From Moorella sp. Hama-1 (GTDB lineage: Bacteria; Bacillota; DSM-521; Neomoorellales; Neomoorellaceae), in the NCBI RefSeq assembly GCF_023734095.1, contig NZ_AP024620.1:3034501-3098500 (forward strand): 64,000 nt of DNA, written 5' to 3'. Both the position numbers and the translations under genes were made by a program. A model generated the notes under the pieces. That model was not told the origin of the DNA. It saw only the letters and a list, made by a program, of their open reading frames with translations, and ran no database searches. Below are positions 1 through 9,833 of this stretch, in pieces (the stretch's first letter is position 1; each line of letters begins with the position of its first letter).

Positions 1-886
1 CAAATAAGAACTCAAGAAACTTCTCTGCCGCTTTGGGATGTTTGGCTCCTTTTATCATCGCCACCCCGTCAACCAGGATGGGAGCCCCGCTGGTAGGTAT
101 CACATAGCCAAATGGCATTCCCTTCTGGTCTTTTTGAATAAGGATATCCTGCATATTCCAAAGGCTCAGGATACCCTCTTGCCGCGCCAGCTTCAAATAC
201 AGCGTCGTTGGATTAGGCGTATACTCCTTGGTATTCGCATCCAACTTCTTCAGCCATTCAAATCCCCGGTCAGGTTTCCCGTCTTCTTTGAAAAAGCGAT
301 AAATCATCGCCGCATAAATCGTGCGCATCGTCCCGGAAGCAGCAACACCGCGAATCACAATCTTGTCCTTCCATTTAGCATCCAGCAAATCGTCCCAGTC
401 TTTAGGCACTTCCTGGGGCTTAAGCGCCTCGGTGTTATACATGATTACTTCAGGCAGGAGAATTTCTCCATACCACACCCCGTTAGGATCTTTATACGCA
501 GCTGGTATCTTTTCGGCAAAGCTAGGCTTCAACGTTGCCAGCAATCCTTCTTTCGCCGCCAGCCCCAGCGCTTGCTGCGTACCACCCCACCACACGTCTC
601 CCTGCGGGTTCTCCTTCTCGGCCCTGACACGCTCCAGAATTTCCTGCCCCCCCATGCTCAGCACCTGGATCTGGCCTTTGTACTCCGGGTACCTCTCCTC
701 AAACCTGGGTATCACTATATCGGTGACTCCTTTTTCCCGGGCGGTATAAATCACCAGCTTGTTCTCTTCTGCTCCCTGTCCTGCTTTGCTTCCCGGCGTC
801 TGGCTCGCCTTTTGCCCGCCGCATCCTGTTGTGATGACAGCCAGTAGCAACAGTACGCTAAATACCCATAATTTTCGCCTTTGCAT
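1..886 (-). CDS. ABC transporter substrate-binding lipoprotein, 3' end beyond window
   Basis: Reading leftwards from ATG 886, 295 codons stay open to the window edge, so the C-terminus is missing. The protein starts MQRRKLWVFSV, followed by a hydrophobic stretch ending VITTGCGG, a type II (lipoprotein) signal with a slightly irregular lipobox. The mature part has features of periplasmic iron/phosphonate-type binding proteins (SBP_bac family): NKLVIYTAREKG near residue 45, WWGGTQQALGLAAKEG, GEILLPEVIMYN and PNPTTLYLKLARQEG. An AAGGAG ribosome site sits about 13 bases upstream. It probably captures a ligand such as ferric iron or a phosphonate for an importer encoded to the left of the window. 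The family call is firm; the ligand is inference. Confidence 0.85.
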   Translation of the reverse strand, partial: MQRRKLWVFSVLLLLAVITTGCGGQKASQTPGSKAGQGAEENKLVIYTAREKGVTDIVIPRFEERYPEYKGQIQVLSMGGQEILERVRAEKENPQGDVWWGGTQQALGLAAKEGLLATLKPSFAEKIPAAYKDPNGVWYGEILLPEVIMYNTEALKPQEVPKDWDDLLDAKWKDKIVIRGVAASGTMRTIYAAMIYRFFKEDGKPDRGFEWLKKLDANTKEYTPNPTTLYLKLARQEGILSLWNMQDILIQKDQKGMPFGYVIPTSGAPILVDGVAMIKGAKHPKAAEKFLEFLF

Positions 887-998
887 CAATAACGCACTCC
901 TTCCCTTTTTCTTTTTGCCTGTTTCTGTTGACTTAAATGCCCAACACCTGCTTGCCTTTCTCCGGATATCACCCCCTCCAGGCGCTATCTGTAGAGGT

Positions 999-2198
999 TT
1001 AAAACAAGTTATCATAAACGTAATCAAGGGCTACGGCAAAAGTTCCGAACAGTCCTGTTTTTTCCTGAAGAGAAGAGAAAAGGATTTGGGGCGACTGACT
1101 AATAATCGCGCTTACAGTCTCCCGTAGTTTAGTCAAAAAAATTTCCCCTGCCGCCAGCACTTCGCCCCCCACAACAATCAATTCCACATCCAGCACCTGC
1201 TGCAGGTTGGCCACGGCCAGGCCTACCCACCCGGCCATCCTTTCCAGCAGCTCCCGGGCGTCTTCATCCCCCAGGCTGGCAGCCTGGCAAACCAGGCGAA
1301 AATCCAGACGGCTGATTTCACCGCGGCAGAGGCCCAGGAGCAGGCCGGGTTTGCCGGTAGTGACTACCCGCCGCGCCTGTTCGACTACTGCGGCCGTCGA
1401 GGCAATTGTCTCCAGGTGGCCATACTGGCGATAAGTGGCTTGCAGGGCTTCTGCCCCCAGGGCCATAAACCCAATCTCGCCGGCAGCCCCGCGGCAACCT
1501 TCCAGCAGTTGCCCGTTGAGAATAATACCCGCGCCAATACCCAGACCCACGCTGATATAAGCCAGGTTATTTATACCCCGGCCTTGTCCCCGCCAGAACT
1601 CGCCCAGGGCGGCGGTATTAACGTCGTTTTTGACAATAACCGGAGCGGTAAAGTGGGCCTGGAAGGCTTTTTCCGGGCGCAGCCCCTCCCAGTCAAAGGA
1701 ACGAGCCACCATTTTTACCAGGCCGGTGGCCGGGTCGTAAACGCCGGGCACGGCCAGGGCAATGGCTGCCAGCAACTGGCTATCAATACTTTTAGCGCGG
1801 CACAGGTCTTTTATAGCCCCGGCCACCCGGTTGATGACGCTTTCCCCCGCTTCCCCGTGGGTAAAGGTTAATGTTGTCTCGCCAATCAGATCCCCGTTCA
1901 GGTTGCCCAGGGCAATGCCAATTTCCTGCTTGCCCAGATCCACACCGGCGACATAGCGGTAGTTAGGATTCAGGGCCAGGAGGATTGGCCGGCGACCACC
2001 ACTGGAATCCCCGGTGCCAGTTTCCTGTAAAATACCTTTACTCAATAATTGTTCAATAATCAAGGAAACTGTTGGGGCGCTCAGGCCCAGCTGCCGGGCC
2101 ACTTCAGCCCGGGACAGGTTCCCCGCCTCGCGGATGGTATCGATGATCAGGCGGGCATTGAGTTCGCGCAGTAGTTTCGGTGTACCGGTAACAACCAT
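999..2198 (-). CDS. ROK-family transcriptional repressor (XylR/NagC type)
   Basis: 399 residues. The ATG at 2198 is chosen over an upstream start because AGGAG lies 8 bases before it and the protein then begins MVVTGTPKLLREL, as in ROK repressors. The N-terminus carries a winged helix (RAEVARQLGLSAPTVSLIIEQL, about residues 31-52). The ROK kinase-like domain follows, with GVDLGKQEIGIALGNLNG, NDVNTAALGEFWRG and SVGLGIGAGIILNG. The usual cysteine-rich zinc signature after GEIGH is absent: the sequence reads GEIGFMALG with no cysteines nearby. Such proteins bind a sugar and release an operator. It is transcribed toward the solute-binding gene, which it may control (inference). Confidence 0.85.
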   Translation of the reverse strand: MVVTGTPKLLRELNARLIIDTIREAGNLSRAEVARQLGLSAPTVSLIIEQLLSKGILQETGTGDSSGGRRPILLALNPNYRYVAGVDLGKQEIGIALGNLNGDLIGETTLTFTHGEAGESVINRVAGAIKDLCRAKSIDSQLLAAIALAVPGVYDPATGLVKMVARSFDWEGLRPEKAFQAHFTAPVIVKNDVNTAALGEFWRGQGRGINNLAYISVGLGIGAGIILNGQLLEGCRGAAGEIGFMALGAEALQATYRQYGHLETIASTAAVVEQARRVVTTGKPGLLLGLCRGEISRLDFRLVCQAASLGDEDARELLERMAGWVGLAVANLQQVLDVELIVVGGEVLAAGEIFLTKLRETVSAIISQSPQILFSSLQEKTGLFGTFAVALDYVYDNLF

Positions 2199-2509
2199 AA
2201 GTAATTCTCCTAAGTAACTTTGTGAAACCAATACTTTGTTTGTTAAACTAATTATCTTTTCTGCCACTGACTTTCTTTAATTTATTTATTAAGTTTCTAC
2301 GTAAAAAAAGAAATTCCTGCTGGTTTGTTAAGGAAAGGTAAAAAAATTTTTACTCCAGATAACTACTTTGGGATAAGGAAAACTCTACTACAACTTGGGA
2401 CTACTCTTTTAAGAAAAGCCCGGGAGTGATAAAATATTAGGTAGGAACCTCACTTTTAGGTTCGGTGTTAAATTAGAATTTTGCCTAAAAAGGGGAGGCG
2501 TGCATCAAT

Positions 2510-2719
2510 TTGGATAAAGAAATTCTCTTCCTTGTCGAAGAGTCTCCTGAGGGCGGTTACGAAGCGCGTGCCCTCGGTTATTCCATTTTTTCAGAGGGTG
2601 AATCAGTAGAGGAACTTAAAAACTCTGTGCGCGATGCAGTTCGCTGCCATTTTGAAGAAAAGGATTTGCCGCTGGTGATTCGCCTTCATTTTGTAAAGGA
2701 TGAAGTCATCGCTGTATGA
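2510..2719 (+). CDS. hicB: HicB-like antitoxin
   Basis: 69 residues from a TTG start at 2510, with the purine-rich ribosome site AGGGGAGG about 10 bases upstream. The protein shows the short HicB partial RNase-H-like fold signature: EESPEGGYEARALGYSIFSEGES followed by a VEELKNSVRDAV helix. It is shorter than HicB proteins that carry a C-terminal DNA-binding domain. Its stop overlaps the ATG of the HicA gene by 4 bases, so the two are translationally coupled. Expected role: neutralise the adjacent HicA mRNA-cleaving toxin. The family call rests on sequence pattern and gene pairing. Confidence 0.8.
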   Translation: MDKEILFLVEESPEGGYEARALGYSIFSEGESVEELKNSVRDAVRCHFEEKDLPLVIRLHFVKDEVIAV

Positions 2720-2961
2720 AAATACCGAGGGACATAAGCGGGGAAGAACTGGCCAGACTACTCGCCAAGTTCGGTTATCAGATAACGCGGCAGACTGGTA
2801 GCCATCTACGTCTCACCACTATGTTTAACGGTGAACATCATATCACCATTCCCCGCCATAATCCATTAAGAGTAGGTACTCTCAATGGCATACTAATTGA
2901 CGTTGCAAAACATCTAAAGATCAGCAAGGAAGTATTGGTAAAAGACGTTTTTAATAACTAA
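2716..2961 (+). CDS. hicA: HicA-like mRNA interferase toxin
   Basis: 81 residues. Contains the HicA core GEELARLLAKFGYQITRQTGSHLRL, with the glycine-serine-histidine (GSH) that holds the catalytic histidine of this dsRBD-like fold, followed by HHITIPRHNPLRVGTLNGIL. Expected to cleave mRNA when free of HicB. Overlaps hicB by ATGA. The stop codon lies inside the left arm of a strong terminator, so the pair forms a compact two-gene operon. A transposon has inserted just beyond the terminator. Confidence 0.88.
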   Translation: MKIPRDISGEELARLLAKFGYQITRQTGSHLRLTTMFNGEHHITIPRHNPLRVGTLNGILIDVAKHLKISKEVLVKDVFNN

Positions 2962-2994
2962 GGGGGCATGTGGTTGCCCCCTTAGCTGCTTTTT
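2958..2994 (+). terminator. Rho-independent terminator of hicBA
   Basis: Perfect 11-bp stem CTAAGGGGGCA / TGCCCCCTTAG around a 6-base loop, followed closely by a T run (TTTTTAT). It overlaps the hicA stop codon. The IS element begins 6 bases downstream. Confidence 0.9.
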
Positions 2995-3000
2995 ATAATT

Positions 3001-4888
3001 CTCACATTCCGCACCCTGTGAGCAACTAAAAATGATTTTTAGGCGCAGAAGAAAATAAAAGTAGAGAGAATCTTCTAACCAGGAATTACTAATTCCATGT
3101 CGAATCATTTCTCCAAGAGAATTCTGGAGGAATGTTCGATGCCCGTAGCCATCGATAATATGCGCTTCTTCCGGGCCGGTCCCGCAGCCCTGATCGCCAG
3201 GCTATGTGACGTCCTAAAGATAACAGAAATCATTGATGCCGTAGTCGAATGGGACCCGGTCCAGTGCCATCTTTCCCCGGGCACTCGGGTTAAGGCGCTG
3301 ATCATTAATCTCCTAGTAGACCGGGAGGCCCTTTATCATGTCGAGCGCTTTTTTGAGAACCAGGACCTGGAGGTCTTGTTTGGAACTGAGCAACAGATCC
3401 GGGCTGAAGATTTTAACGACGACGCCTTGGGTCGGGCCCTGGATAAACTCTTCGCCAGCGGCCAGTTAAAGAAGTTGTTCTCCAGCATTGCCTTAACTGC
3501 CGCCGCAACTCACAACGTGCCTATCGAAGGCATCCACGTCGATACTACCTCCATTTCCGTGCAGGGAGCCTATGAGGGTGAAGGAGATTTAGATATCACC
3601 TTCGGTTTTAGCAAAGATCATCGCCCCGACCTCAAGCAGTTTCTCATCGGTTTAACCGTAAACAAGGACGGGTTACCCATTTTAGGTCAGAGCCTGGACG
3701 GCAATACGAGTGATAAGTCCTGGTATCCTCAGGTTATTGAGGAATTGGTGCAAAACTTCAGCCCGGCAAAGCTTAAAGAGATCATCTTTGTGGCGGACTG
3801 CGCCCTGGTAACCAAGGATAACCTGGCGCTGCTGGTCCAGGAGGAAGAAAACAAACCAGCCCTCCAATTCATCTCCCTGTTACCGGAGAACTTTGGCCTT
3901 AACAAGGAGATCAAAGCCGAGGCCTTTCACACCGGCGCCTGGCAGGAGATCGGGAATTTAAGCCAGAAGGAAGACGCCGCCAGGTATAAAAGCCAGAGCT
4001 TTGTCCGGGAAATAGACGGCAAGGACTTCCGGTTAATCGTAGTTCACTCCACGACCTTGGATAAACGCAAAGAGAAGAGCCTCTTAAAAAAGTGGGCCAA
4101 GCAAAAGGAAACTTTAGCAAAGGCCGCCCGGGAACTCTCCCGGCGTCCCTTCGCCTGTGATGCCGATGCCAGGAAAGCCATAGAGCTCTTCTGCCAGGAA
4201 TACCGCCACCAACCTTTCATCTTCAAGGGTACAGTTACTGAAGAGATAGAGAGCAGCTATGCCAAACGGGGGCGGCCCAAGAAAGAAGAGCAGCCCCAGA
4301 ACACAGTTGTTTACCATGCCTACATCCAGGTAGATGAAGATCCGGAAGCAATGGCCCAGGAGAAGGACCTGGCTTCCACCTTCGTCCTTATTACCAATCT
4401 CATGGATACCGCAGCCTACCCCGACGGGGAAGTGCTCAAGGAGTATAAGGAACAGAACGCTGTCGAGAGGCAGTTCCGTTTTCTTAAACAGCCGGTCCTC
4501 CTGGGGCCTATCTTTCTCAAAAACAAGGACCGGGTAGAAGCCATGTCCTTCGTCTTTCAGTTAGCCCTTCTGGTGGCAGCTTACCTGGAGTATCGGGTTA
4601 GAAAAAATCTGGAGCAACAAGAGGCTCCTTTAATCCTGCCGGGGAAGAGGAAAAGTACTAACCCTACGGCCCGGGCACTCCTGGAGATGTTTGATTATCT
4701 CCTGGTAGTTAAACAAGGTCCGGACAGGGCGTTAATCAATTACCACGGTTCGGAGGTGATTAGAGCCCTTGAACTCGCGGGGTTCGGTAAGGAAATCTAC
4801 CTTTTCCCACCTAGCGGTGGTGGGTAGGAATATTTTTTAAGGCCCCCCAAAAATGTTGGTAACTATATCCAGAGGTGCGGAATGTGGG
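3001..4888 (+). mobile_element. IS1634-type insertion sequence, complete
   Basis: The ends are imperfect terminal inverted repeats: CTCACATTCCGCACC at 3001-3015 and the complement of CCCACATTCCGCACC at 4874-4888 (one mismatch in 15). The element is bracketed by a perfect 6-bp direct repeat ATAATT at 2995-3000 and 4889-4894, a target-site duplication typical of this family. One intact transposase gene fills it. With matching ends, a clean duplication and an open frame, the copy looks recent and possibly active. Confidence 0.92.
3139..4827 (+). CDS. IS1634-family transposase (DDE, DUF4277 N-terminus)
   Basis: 562 residues from ATG 3139, which is preceded by GGAGG at good spacing; an upstream in-frame ATG at 3097 has no ribosome site. 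The N-terminus matches the DUF4277 helical domain (MPVAIDNMRFFRAGPAALIARL). The DDE nuclease core follows, with VDTTSISVQGAY supplying the first acidic residue, the second in IIFVADCALVTKDNL, and a C-terminal EYKEQNAVERQFRFLK segment with the conserved glutamate. The frame is uninterrupted. It catalyses cut-and-paste movement of the enclosing element. Confidence 0.93.
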   Translation: MPVAIDNMRFFRAGPAALIARLCDVLKITEIIDAVVEWDPVQCHLSPGTRVKALIINLLVDREALYHVERFFENQDLEVLFGTEQQIRAEDFNDDALGRALDKLFASGQLKKLFSSIALTAAATHNVPIEGIHVDTTSISVQGAYEGEGDLDITFGFSKDHRPDLKQFLIGLTVNKDGLPILGQSLDGNTSDKSWYPQVIEELVQNFSPAKLKEIIFVADCALVTKDNLALLVQEEENKPALQFISLLPENFGLNKEIKAEAFHTGAWQEIGNLSQKEDAARYKSQSFVREIDGKDFRLIVVHSTTLDKRKEKSLLKKWAKQKETLAKAARELSRRPFACDADARKAIELFCQEYRHQPFIFKGTVTEEIESSYAKRGRPKKEEQPQNTVVYHAYIQVDEDPEAMAQEKDLASTFVLITNLMDTAAYPDGEVLKEYKEQNAVERQFRFLKQPVLLGPIFLKNKDRVEAMSFVFQLALLVAAYLEYRVRKNLEQQEAPLILPGKRKSTNPTARALLEMFDYLLVVKQGPDRALINYHGSEVIRALELAGFGKEIYLFPPSGGG

Positions 4889-4915
4889 ATAATTAACTAT
4901 ACGCGTACTAATTTT

Positions 4916-6661
4916 TTATATCAACTCCCGGCTGAAGGCTACTTTAAATTCCCGGGGCTGGTCCAGGCGCACCAGTTCCAGGCCCAGGCGGGCCAGGGTC
5001 GCCGGCGCCGGCCGGCCCTCTGCGTCCCAGCCGCGGCGGCGGTAGTAGGCCTGTACCAGCTCCGGCAACCGGGTAAAAGGCCCGGCTTCAATGCCCCCGT
5101 CTGCAATGCCCTCCCGCAGGAAACGTTCCGGCAGGGTGTCGGTTGCGCTGCCCAGTCCTTCCCGCAGATTGAAGGCCCTTTCCAGGGTCAGACTGCGTTC
5201 GGCCGCCGCCGTCATATTCTCCAGGGCTACTTCCGTACCAGTGACGGCCGTCACCATCTCCGCCATCAGCTCCAGGGGCAGCCAGCCGCCCAGGTAGGCA
5301 AAGAGGCAGCCAATACCCGTTTCCAGGCCGGCCGTCATTTCCTGGATGCGGCTCACCTGGCCGACCAGGTCTTCTCCCTCCCGGTCGGCGGCGAAGAGGC
5401 CGGCATGGAGGGCCTTGCCGTAGCAGTAACTGCCTCCCAGGGCCGAGACCGCCATGCCTAATCCATGAAGGGGCCGCACCCGGGGGTCATAACCGGGCAT
5501 CTCAATACCCTTGATGGTCATGGCGTACTCCATGGCCCCGGAACCTATATGTTCCGCCGCGCGCTTGACGCCCTCCGCCAGGAGGTCCCCAATCCCGGCC
5601 CGGTAGGCGATCATGCGAATTAGTTCCATGGTGGCCTCCGGCCGTTCCCAGCCCAGGTCGAAGCCCTCCGCTTGCAGCAGGCCCTTTTGCTGCAGTTCAC
5701 AGGCGAAGGCTATACTCGCCCCGGCCGATACCGTATCCAGGCCCAGGTCATTGCAGCGTTCGTTGGCCCGGGCGATGAGGTCAGGATCCAGATGGCCCGG
5801 GTTGGCCCCCAGGGCCCAGTAAGTTTGGAACTCCGGTCCCTTGCGCTCCAGTAACCGGGGTTGGTCGACGGTGTCGATATCCGCCTGCCATAGGCCTTGA
5901 AAGTTATGGGTAGGAAGAACAGCCCCTCTGAGGGCTCCCGGCAGGGGTGCCCGGTGGTCGCGCCGGTTAAGCAACTCCTCCTGGCGCTGCAGGAGCCGGG
6001 CCAGGAGGTCTCGATCGGCCGCCGGGATGCCCCCTTCCGCCCCTACTTCTGCCTCTATTACCAGGGCCTTAAGTCGCTTCGACCCCATAATGGTACCCGC
6101 ACCCCCGCGGGCTGCCGTACTATGGTTGCTGATAATGCCGGCGTAGCGCACCAGGTTCTCCCCGGCCGGGCCGATGCAGGCCACCCGGGCCCCCTGGCCG
6201 TGACGCCGGCGCAGTTCATCCTGGGTCTCCCTGGTTCCTTTGCCCCACAGGTCCCGGGCCGGCCTTATCTCCACCCGACCCCCGGGGCTCAGGTATAGAT
6301 AAACCGGTTCGGCCGCCTGCCCGGTCAGGATGAGCATCTCGTAACCGGCGCTGTGGAGCCAGGCGCCGAAGTCGCTGCCGCCAACAGAGCGGATGAAGCC
6401 GCCACTTAAGGGGCTTTTGGTCACCGCCAGCCAGCGGTTGACCCCCCTGGCGCCGCTCCCGGCCAGGGGGCCGGCGACAAAGATCAAAATGTTGTCCGGA
6501 CCCAGGGGATCGATGCCGGGCTGGAGTTCGCCGTAAAGATAACGCGCCGCCAGGGGCCGGCCGCCGATAAAGTCCCGGCCTACTTTAGCCGGTATATCTT
6601 CCTGGCGGATGCCGCCGTCGGTTAGATTGACCCGTAAAATTTGCCGTTCCAATAAAAACAC
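4916..6661 (-). CDS. Aldehyde:ferredoxin oxidoreductase family protein lacking the FeS cysteine motif
   Basis: 581 residues from GTG 6661 (a TTG three codons in is the alternative). AOR family signatures are clear: ILRVNLTDGGI at the N-terminus, FIGGRPLAARYLYGEL, VTKSPLSGGF, VACIGPAGENLVRYAGI, GGAGTIMGSKRLKAL, ERCNDLGLDTVSAGASIAFACEL and DTLPERFL. Known members bind tungsto-bispterin and one [4Fe-4S] cluster through a CxxCxxxC motif plus a distal cysteine. Here the stretch where that motif belongs (about residues 255-280, LPTHNFQ to GPEFQTYW) is shortened and has no cysteine; only the distal one (C452, GCLFAYL) remains. The usual RGACH is also replaced (GGSYCYG). It lies 43 bp downstream of a cyclase gene, probably in one operon. 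The tungsten cofactor is inferred. Confidence 0.85.
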   Translation of the reverse strand: MFLLERQILRVNLTDGGIRQEDIPAKVGRDFIGGRPLAARYLYGELQPGIDPLGPDNILIFVAGPLAGSGARGVNRWLAVTKSPLSGGFIRSVGGSDFGAWLHSAGYEMLILTGQAAEPVYLYLSPGGRVEIRPARDLWGKGTRETQDELRRRHGQGARVACIGPAGENLVRYAGIISNHSTAARGGAGTIMGSKRLKALVIEAEVGAEGGIPAADRDLLARLLQRQEELLNRRDHRAPLPGALRGAVLPTHNFQGLWQADIDTVDQPRLLERKGPEFQTYWALGANPGHLDPDLIARANERCNDLGLDTVSAGASIAFACELQQKGLLQAEGFDLGWERPEATMELIRMIAYRAGIGDLLAEGVKRAAEHIGSGAMEYAMTIKGIEMPGYDPRVRPLHGLGMAVSALGGSYCYGKALHAGLFAADREGEDLVGQVSRIQEMTAGLETGIGCLFAYLGGWLPLELMAEMVTAVTGTEVALENMTAAAERSLTLERAFNLREGLGSATDTLPERFLREGIADGGIEAGPFTRLPELVQAYYRRRGWDAEGRPAPATLARLGLELVRLDQPREFKVAFSRELI

Positions 6662-6704
6662 CCCGCCGCTACTTTTTCCTTAGTATCGGCGAGGTGATAC
6701 CACT

Positions 6705-7322
6705 CTATACCTCCAGCAGCACTACCCGGGCCGGGGCGGCCTCGGCCCCCAGGAGGAGCAAGGGCAAGGCCAGCATCTGGTACTCACCCGGGGGCACTTC
6801 CTTTAACCGCAATCCCTCAATAACGACAATCCCCCGTTCCAGCAGGGTGCGATGGGTAGGGTAGCCAGGCTGGTCCCGCTCCAACCCCAGGGCGTCCAAG
6901 CCGACGCCGCGCACCTTTGCTTCCGCCAGGTAATGGGCGGCCCCGGCCTCCAGGTAGATAAAATCCTGCTCATTGCCAACGGTCCAGGAGTTTTTCGTCT
7001 TGAGCAGGATAAACTCGCCGGCCCGGACCGGCTGGCCCTCCAGGTCCCCGGCCGTAATGCGGTCGTTAACCGCCGTCAGGTCCAGTACCCGGCCGGTACC
7101 GATTAAAACCGCCAGGTCCAGGTCGGCAGTCATCGTCCCACCGGGAATCACGTGGGCCGGGGCGTCGATATGGGTGCCGGTGTGGGTATCCAGGAGCCAG
7201 CGCGTTTCCCGGACACCCTTTTCGTAGTTGCGGGTTATTTCCATTCGCGGCTGCTTCTCGGCCCGGTCCTTATAAACCGGCATTCCGGGGTAGACGGGCA
7301 TGGATATATCGTAGATACGCAT
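6705..7322 (-). CDS. Cyclase-family hydrolase (kynurenine-formamidase fold)
   Basis: 205 residues from ATG 7322 (AAAGGTG about 8 bases upstream; longer in-frame versions run into a divergent promoter). The metal site of the family is present: HTGTHIDAPAH at about residues 52-62, preceded by MRIYDISMPVYPGMPVY. Further family blocks are GVGLDALGLERDQ and the C-terminal GEYQMLALPLLLLG. Members hydrolyse formamides, cyclic esters or isatin using Mn or Zn in the cytoplasm. It is the first gene of a two-gene unit with the AOR-like protein, suggesting that the two act on one aldehyde/acid pathway. No specific substrate can be read from the sequence. Confidence 0.85.
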   Translation of the reverse strand: MRIYDISMPVYPGMPVYKDRAEKQPRMEITRNYEKGVRETRWLLDTHTGTHIDAPAHVIPGGTMTADLDLAVLIGTGRVLDLTAVNDRITAGDLEGQPVRAGEFILLKTKNSWTVGNEQDFIYLEAGAAHYLAEAKVRGVGLDALGLERDQPGYPTHRTLLERGIVVIEGLRLKEVPPGEYQMLALPLLLLGAEAAPARVVLLEV

Positions 7323-7347
7323 AGTTTTCACCTTTATACGAATTAAG

Positions 7348-7376
7348 TTGAACCGGTGTGAAATGCTATGTATAAT
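7348..7376 (+). promoter_or_regulatory. Sigma-A promoter of the relBE-like pair
   Basis: TTGAAC (7348-7353), 17-bp spacer, TATAAT (7371-7376). Transcription would begin near 7383, downstream of an in-frame ATG at 7368, which supports the start at 7399. Confidence 0.75.
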
Positions 7377-7398
7377 TTTAAGAAAGGGGGCTGGATTA

Positions 7399-7601
7399 TG
7401 AGTGCTATGAGGGAAGAGCTGGAAAAAATAATTCACCGCTTACAGGCAAAACAGTTAAAACTATTATTGGCTTATGCGCGGGAACTGGAAGACGATAAGC
7501 TAACCCCTGAGGATATTGCCGACATTGAAGGCGGTAAGGCTGAGATAGCCCGCGGTGAGTGGGTAGACTGGGATGAACTCAAAAGAGAACTCAACCTTTA
7601 A
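7399..7601 (+). CDS. RelB/Phd-like antitoxin partner
   Basis: 67 residues from ATG 7399, preceded by AAAGGGGG. An upstream ATG at 7368 lies within the promoter. The protein is helical and charged (MREELEKIIHRLQAKQLKLLLAYARELEDD) and ends with IARGEWVDWDELKRELNL, a tail commonly seen in small antitoxins placed before RelE toxins. It overlaps the toxin gene by 29 bases. Assigned by gene pairing and size; no recognised DNA-binding motif is visible. Confidence 0.7.
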
Positions 7602-7854
7602 GGTTAGATTATCCCGCCGGGCCGAAAGCTATTTAAGACGTGTCGAACGTAGTGTTCAGAAACGTATAGCAGTTGCCATAGAAAACATTCGCCAAAACCC
7701 AACTCAAGGTTTCCACATCAAGCCCCTGGAGGGTAGGGAACAAGAATTCCGTTATTACCTCGGCAACTTACGTATCGTGTACGCTGTTGATTTAGAAGCA
7801 AGGCTTATCGATATAAACAACATCGGGCCTCGCGGTGATATCTATAAGAAGTAG
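7573..7854 (+). CDS. RelE/ParE-superfamily toxin
   Basis: 93 residues. The RelE fold is evident: FKVRLSRRAESYLRRVERSVQKRIAVAIENIRQNP, then GFHIKPLEGREQEFRYYLGNLRIVYAVD and the terminal strand LIDINNIGPRGDIYKK. Members cleave ribosome-bound mRNA or inhibit gyrase; this subgroup (YRYYLGNLRI-type) is closer to RelE. It is translated from inside the 3' end of the antitoxin gene, a typical coupling. Confidence 0.85.
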   Translation: MNSKENSTFKVRLSRRAESYLRRVERSVQKRIAVAIENIRQNPTQGFHIKPLEGREQEFRYYLGNLRIVYAVDLEARLIDINNIGPRGDIYKK

Positions 7855-7923
7855 ACCCCCATGCCGCCAGGCGGCACCAGCGATGGATGAAAACAGGGAG
7901 GACGCTATTTTCGAGTTAGTTTA

Positions 7924-9477
<1,554 letters not shown>

Positions 9478-9483
9478 AATCAA

Positions 9484-9833
9484 CCCGCCTTTCTCTCTTC
9501 TCTTCTAATAAATTTACAGGCCCGCCGGTGTCGGACCGCCCTGGTCGGCCCTTAACCCTCTCTTTCTCCTTAATTTGTACCTTCCGGCGGGTTTTTATAG
9601 AACCCCCCCGCAAAGCATGGCCGCCGTTTTCATCTTTAGCTGATGTCACGTAAGGTATGGCTTTCTTCCCTGAACCCGGTAGCGAGTTAAGAACCGTCCC
9701 TGCTTGCCATGCTTACCGCTTTTTTACGACGCCAGGCAGGGAACTCCAGGAAAAACGTCGAATAAACGATTAAGAGATGAAGCTAAAAGTTGTTCCTTAT
9801 TCCGGCTAAGGATCAACCGGCTATTATTACGGG
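9484..9833. other. Intergenic region between zwf and helicase with a long-loop inverted repeat
   Basis: No convincing gene. It holds an 8-bp perfect inverted repeat CCCGCCGG (9521-9528) / CCGGCGGG (9584-9591), the second arm directly followed by TTTTTA on the plus strand. Inside the loop is a small hairpin, GACC (9534-9537) / GGTC (9543-9546). On the minus strand this is the zwf leader. The remainder is AT-richer and probably holds the promoter of the helicase gene. Confidence 0.4.

Noticed and set aside
38-847. Long plus-strand open frames over the left end
   Set aside because: They lie antisense to a solute-binding protein with a signal peptide, ribosome site and family motifs; no features of their own.
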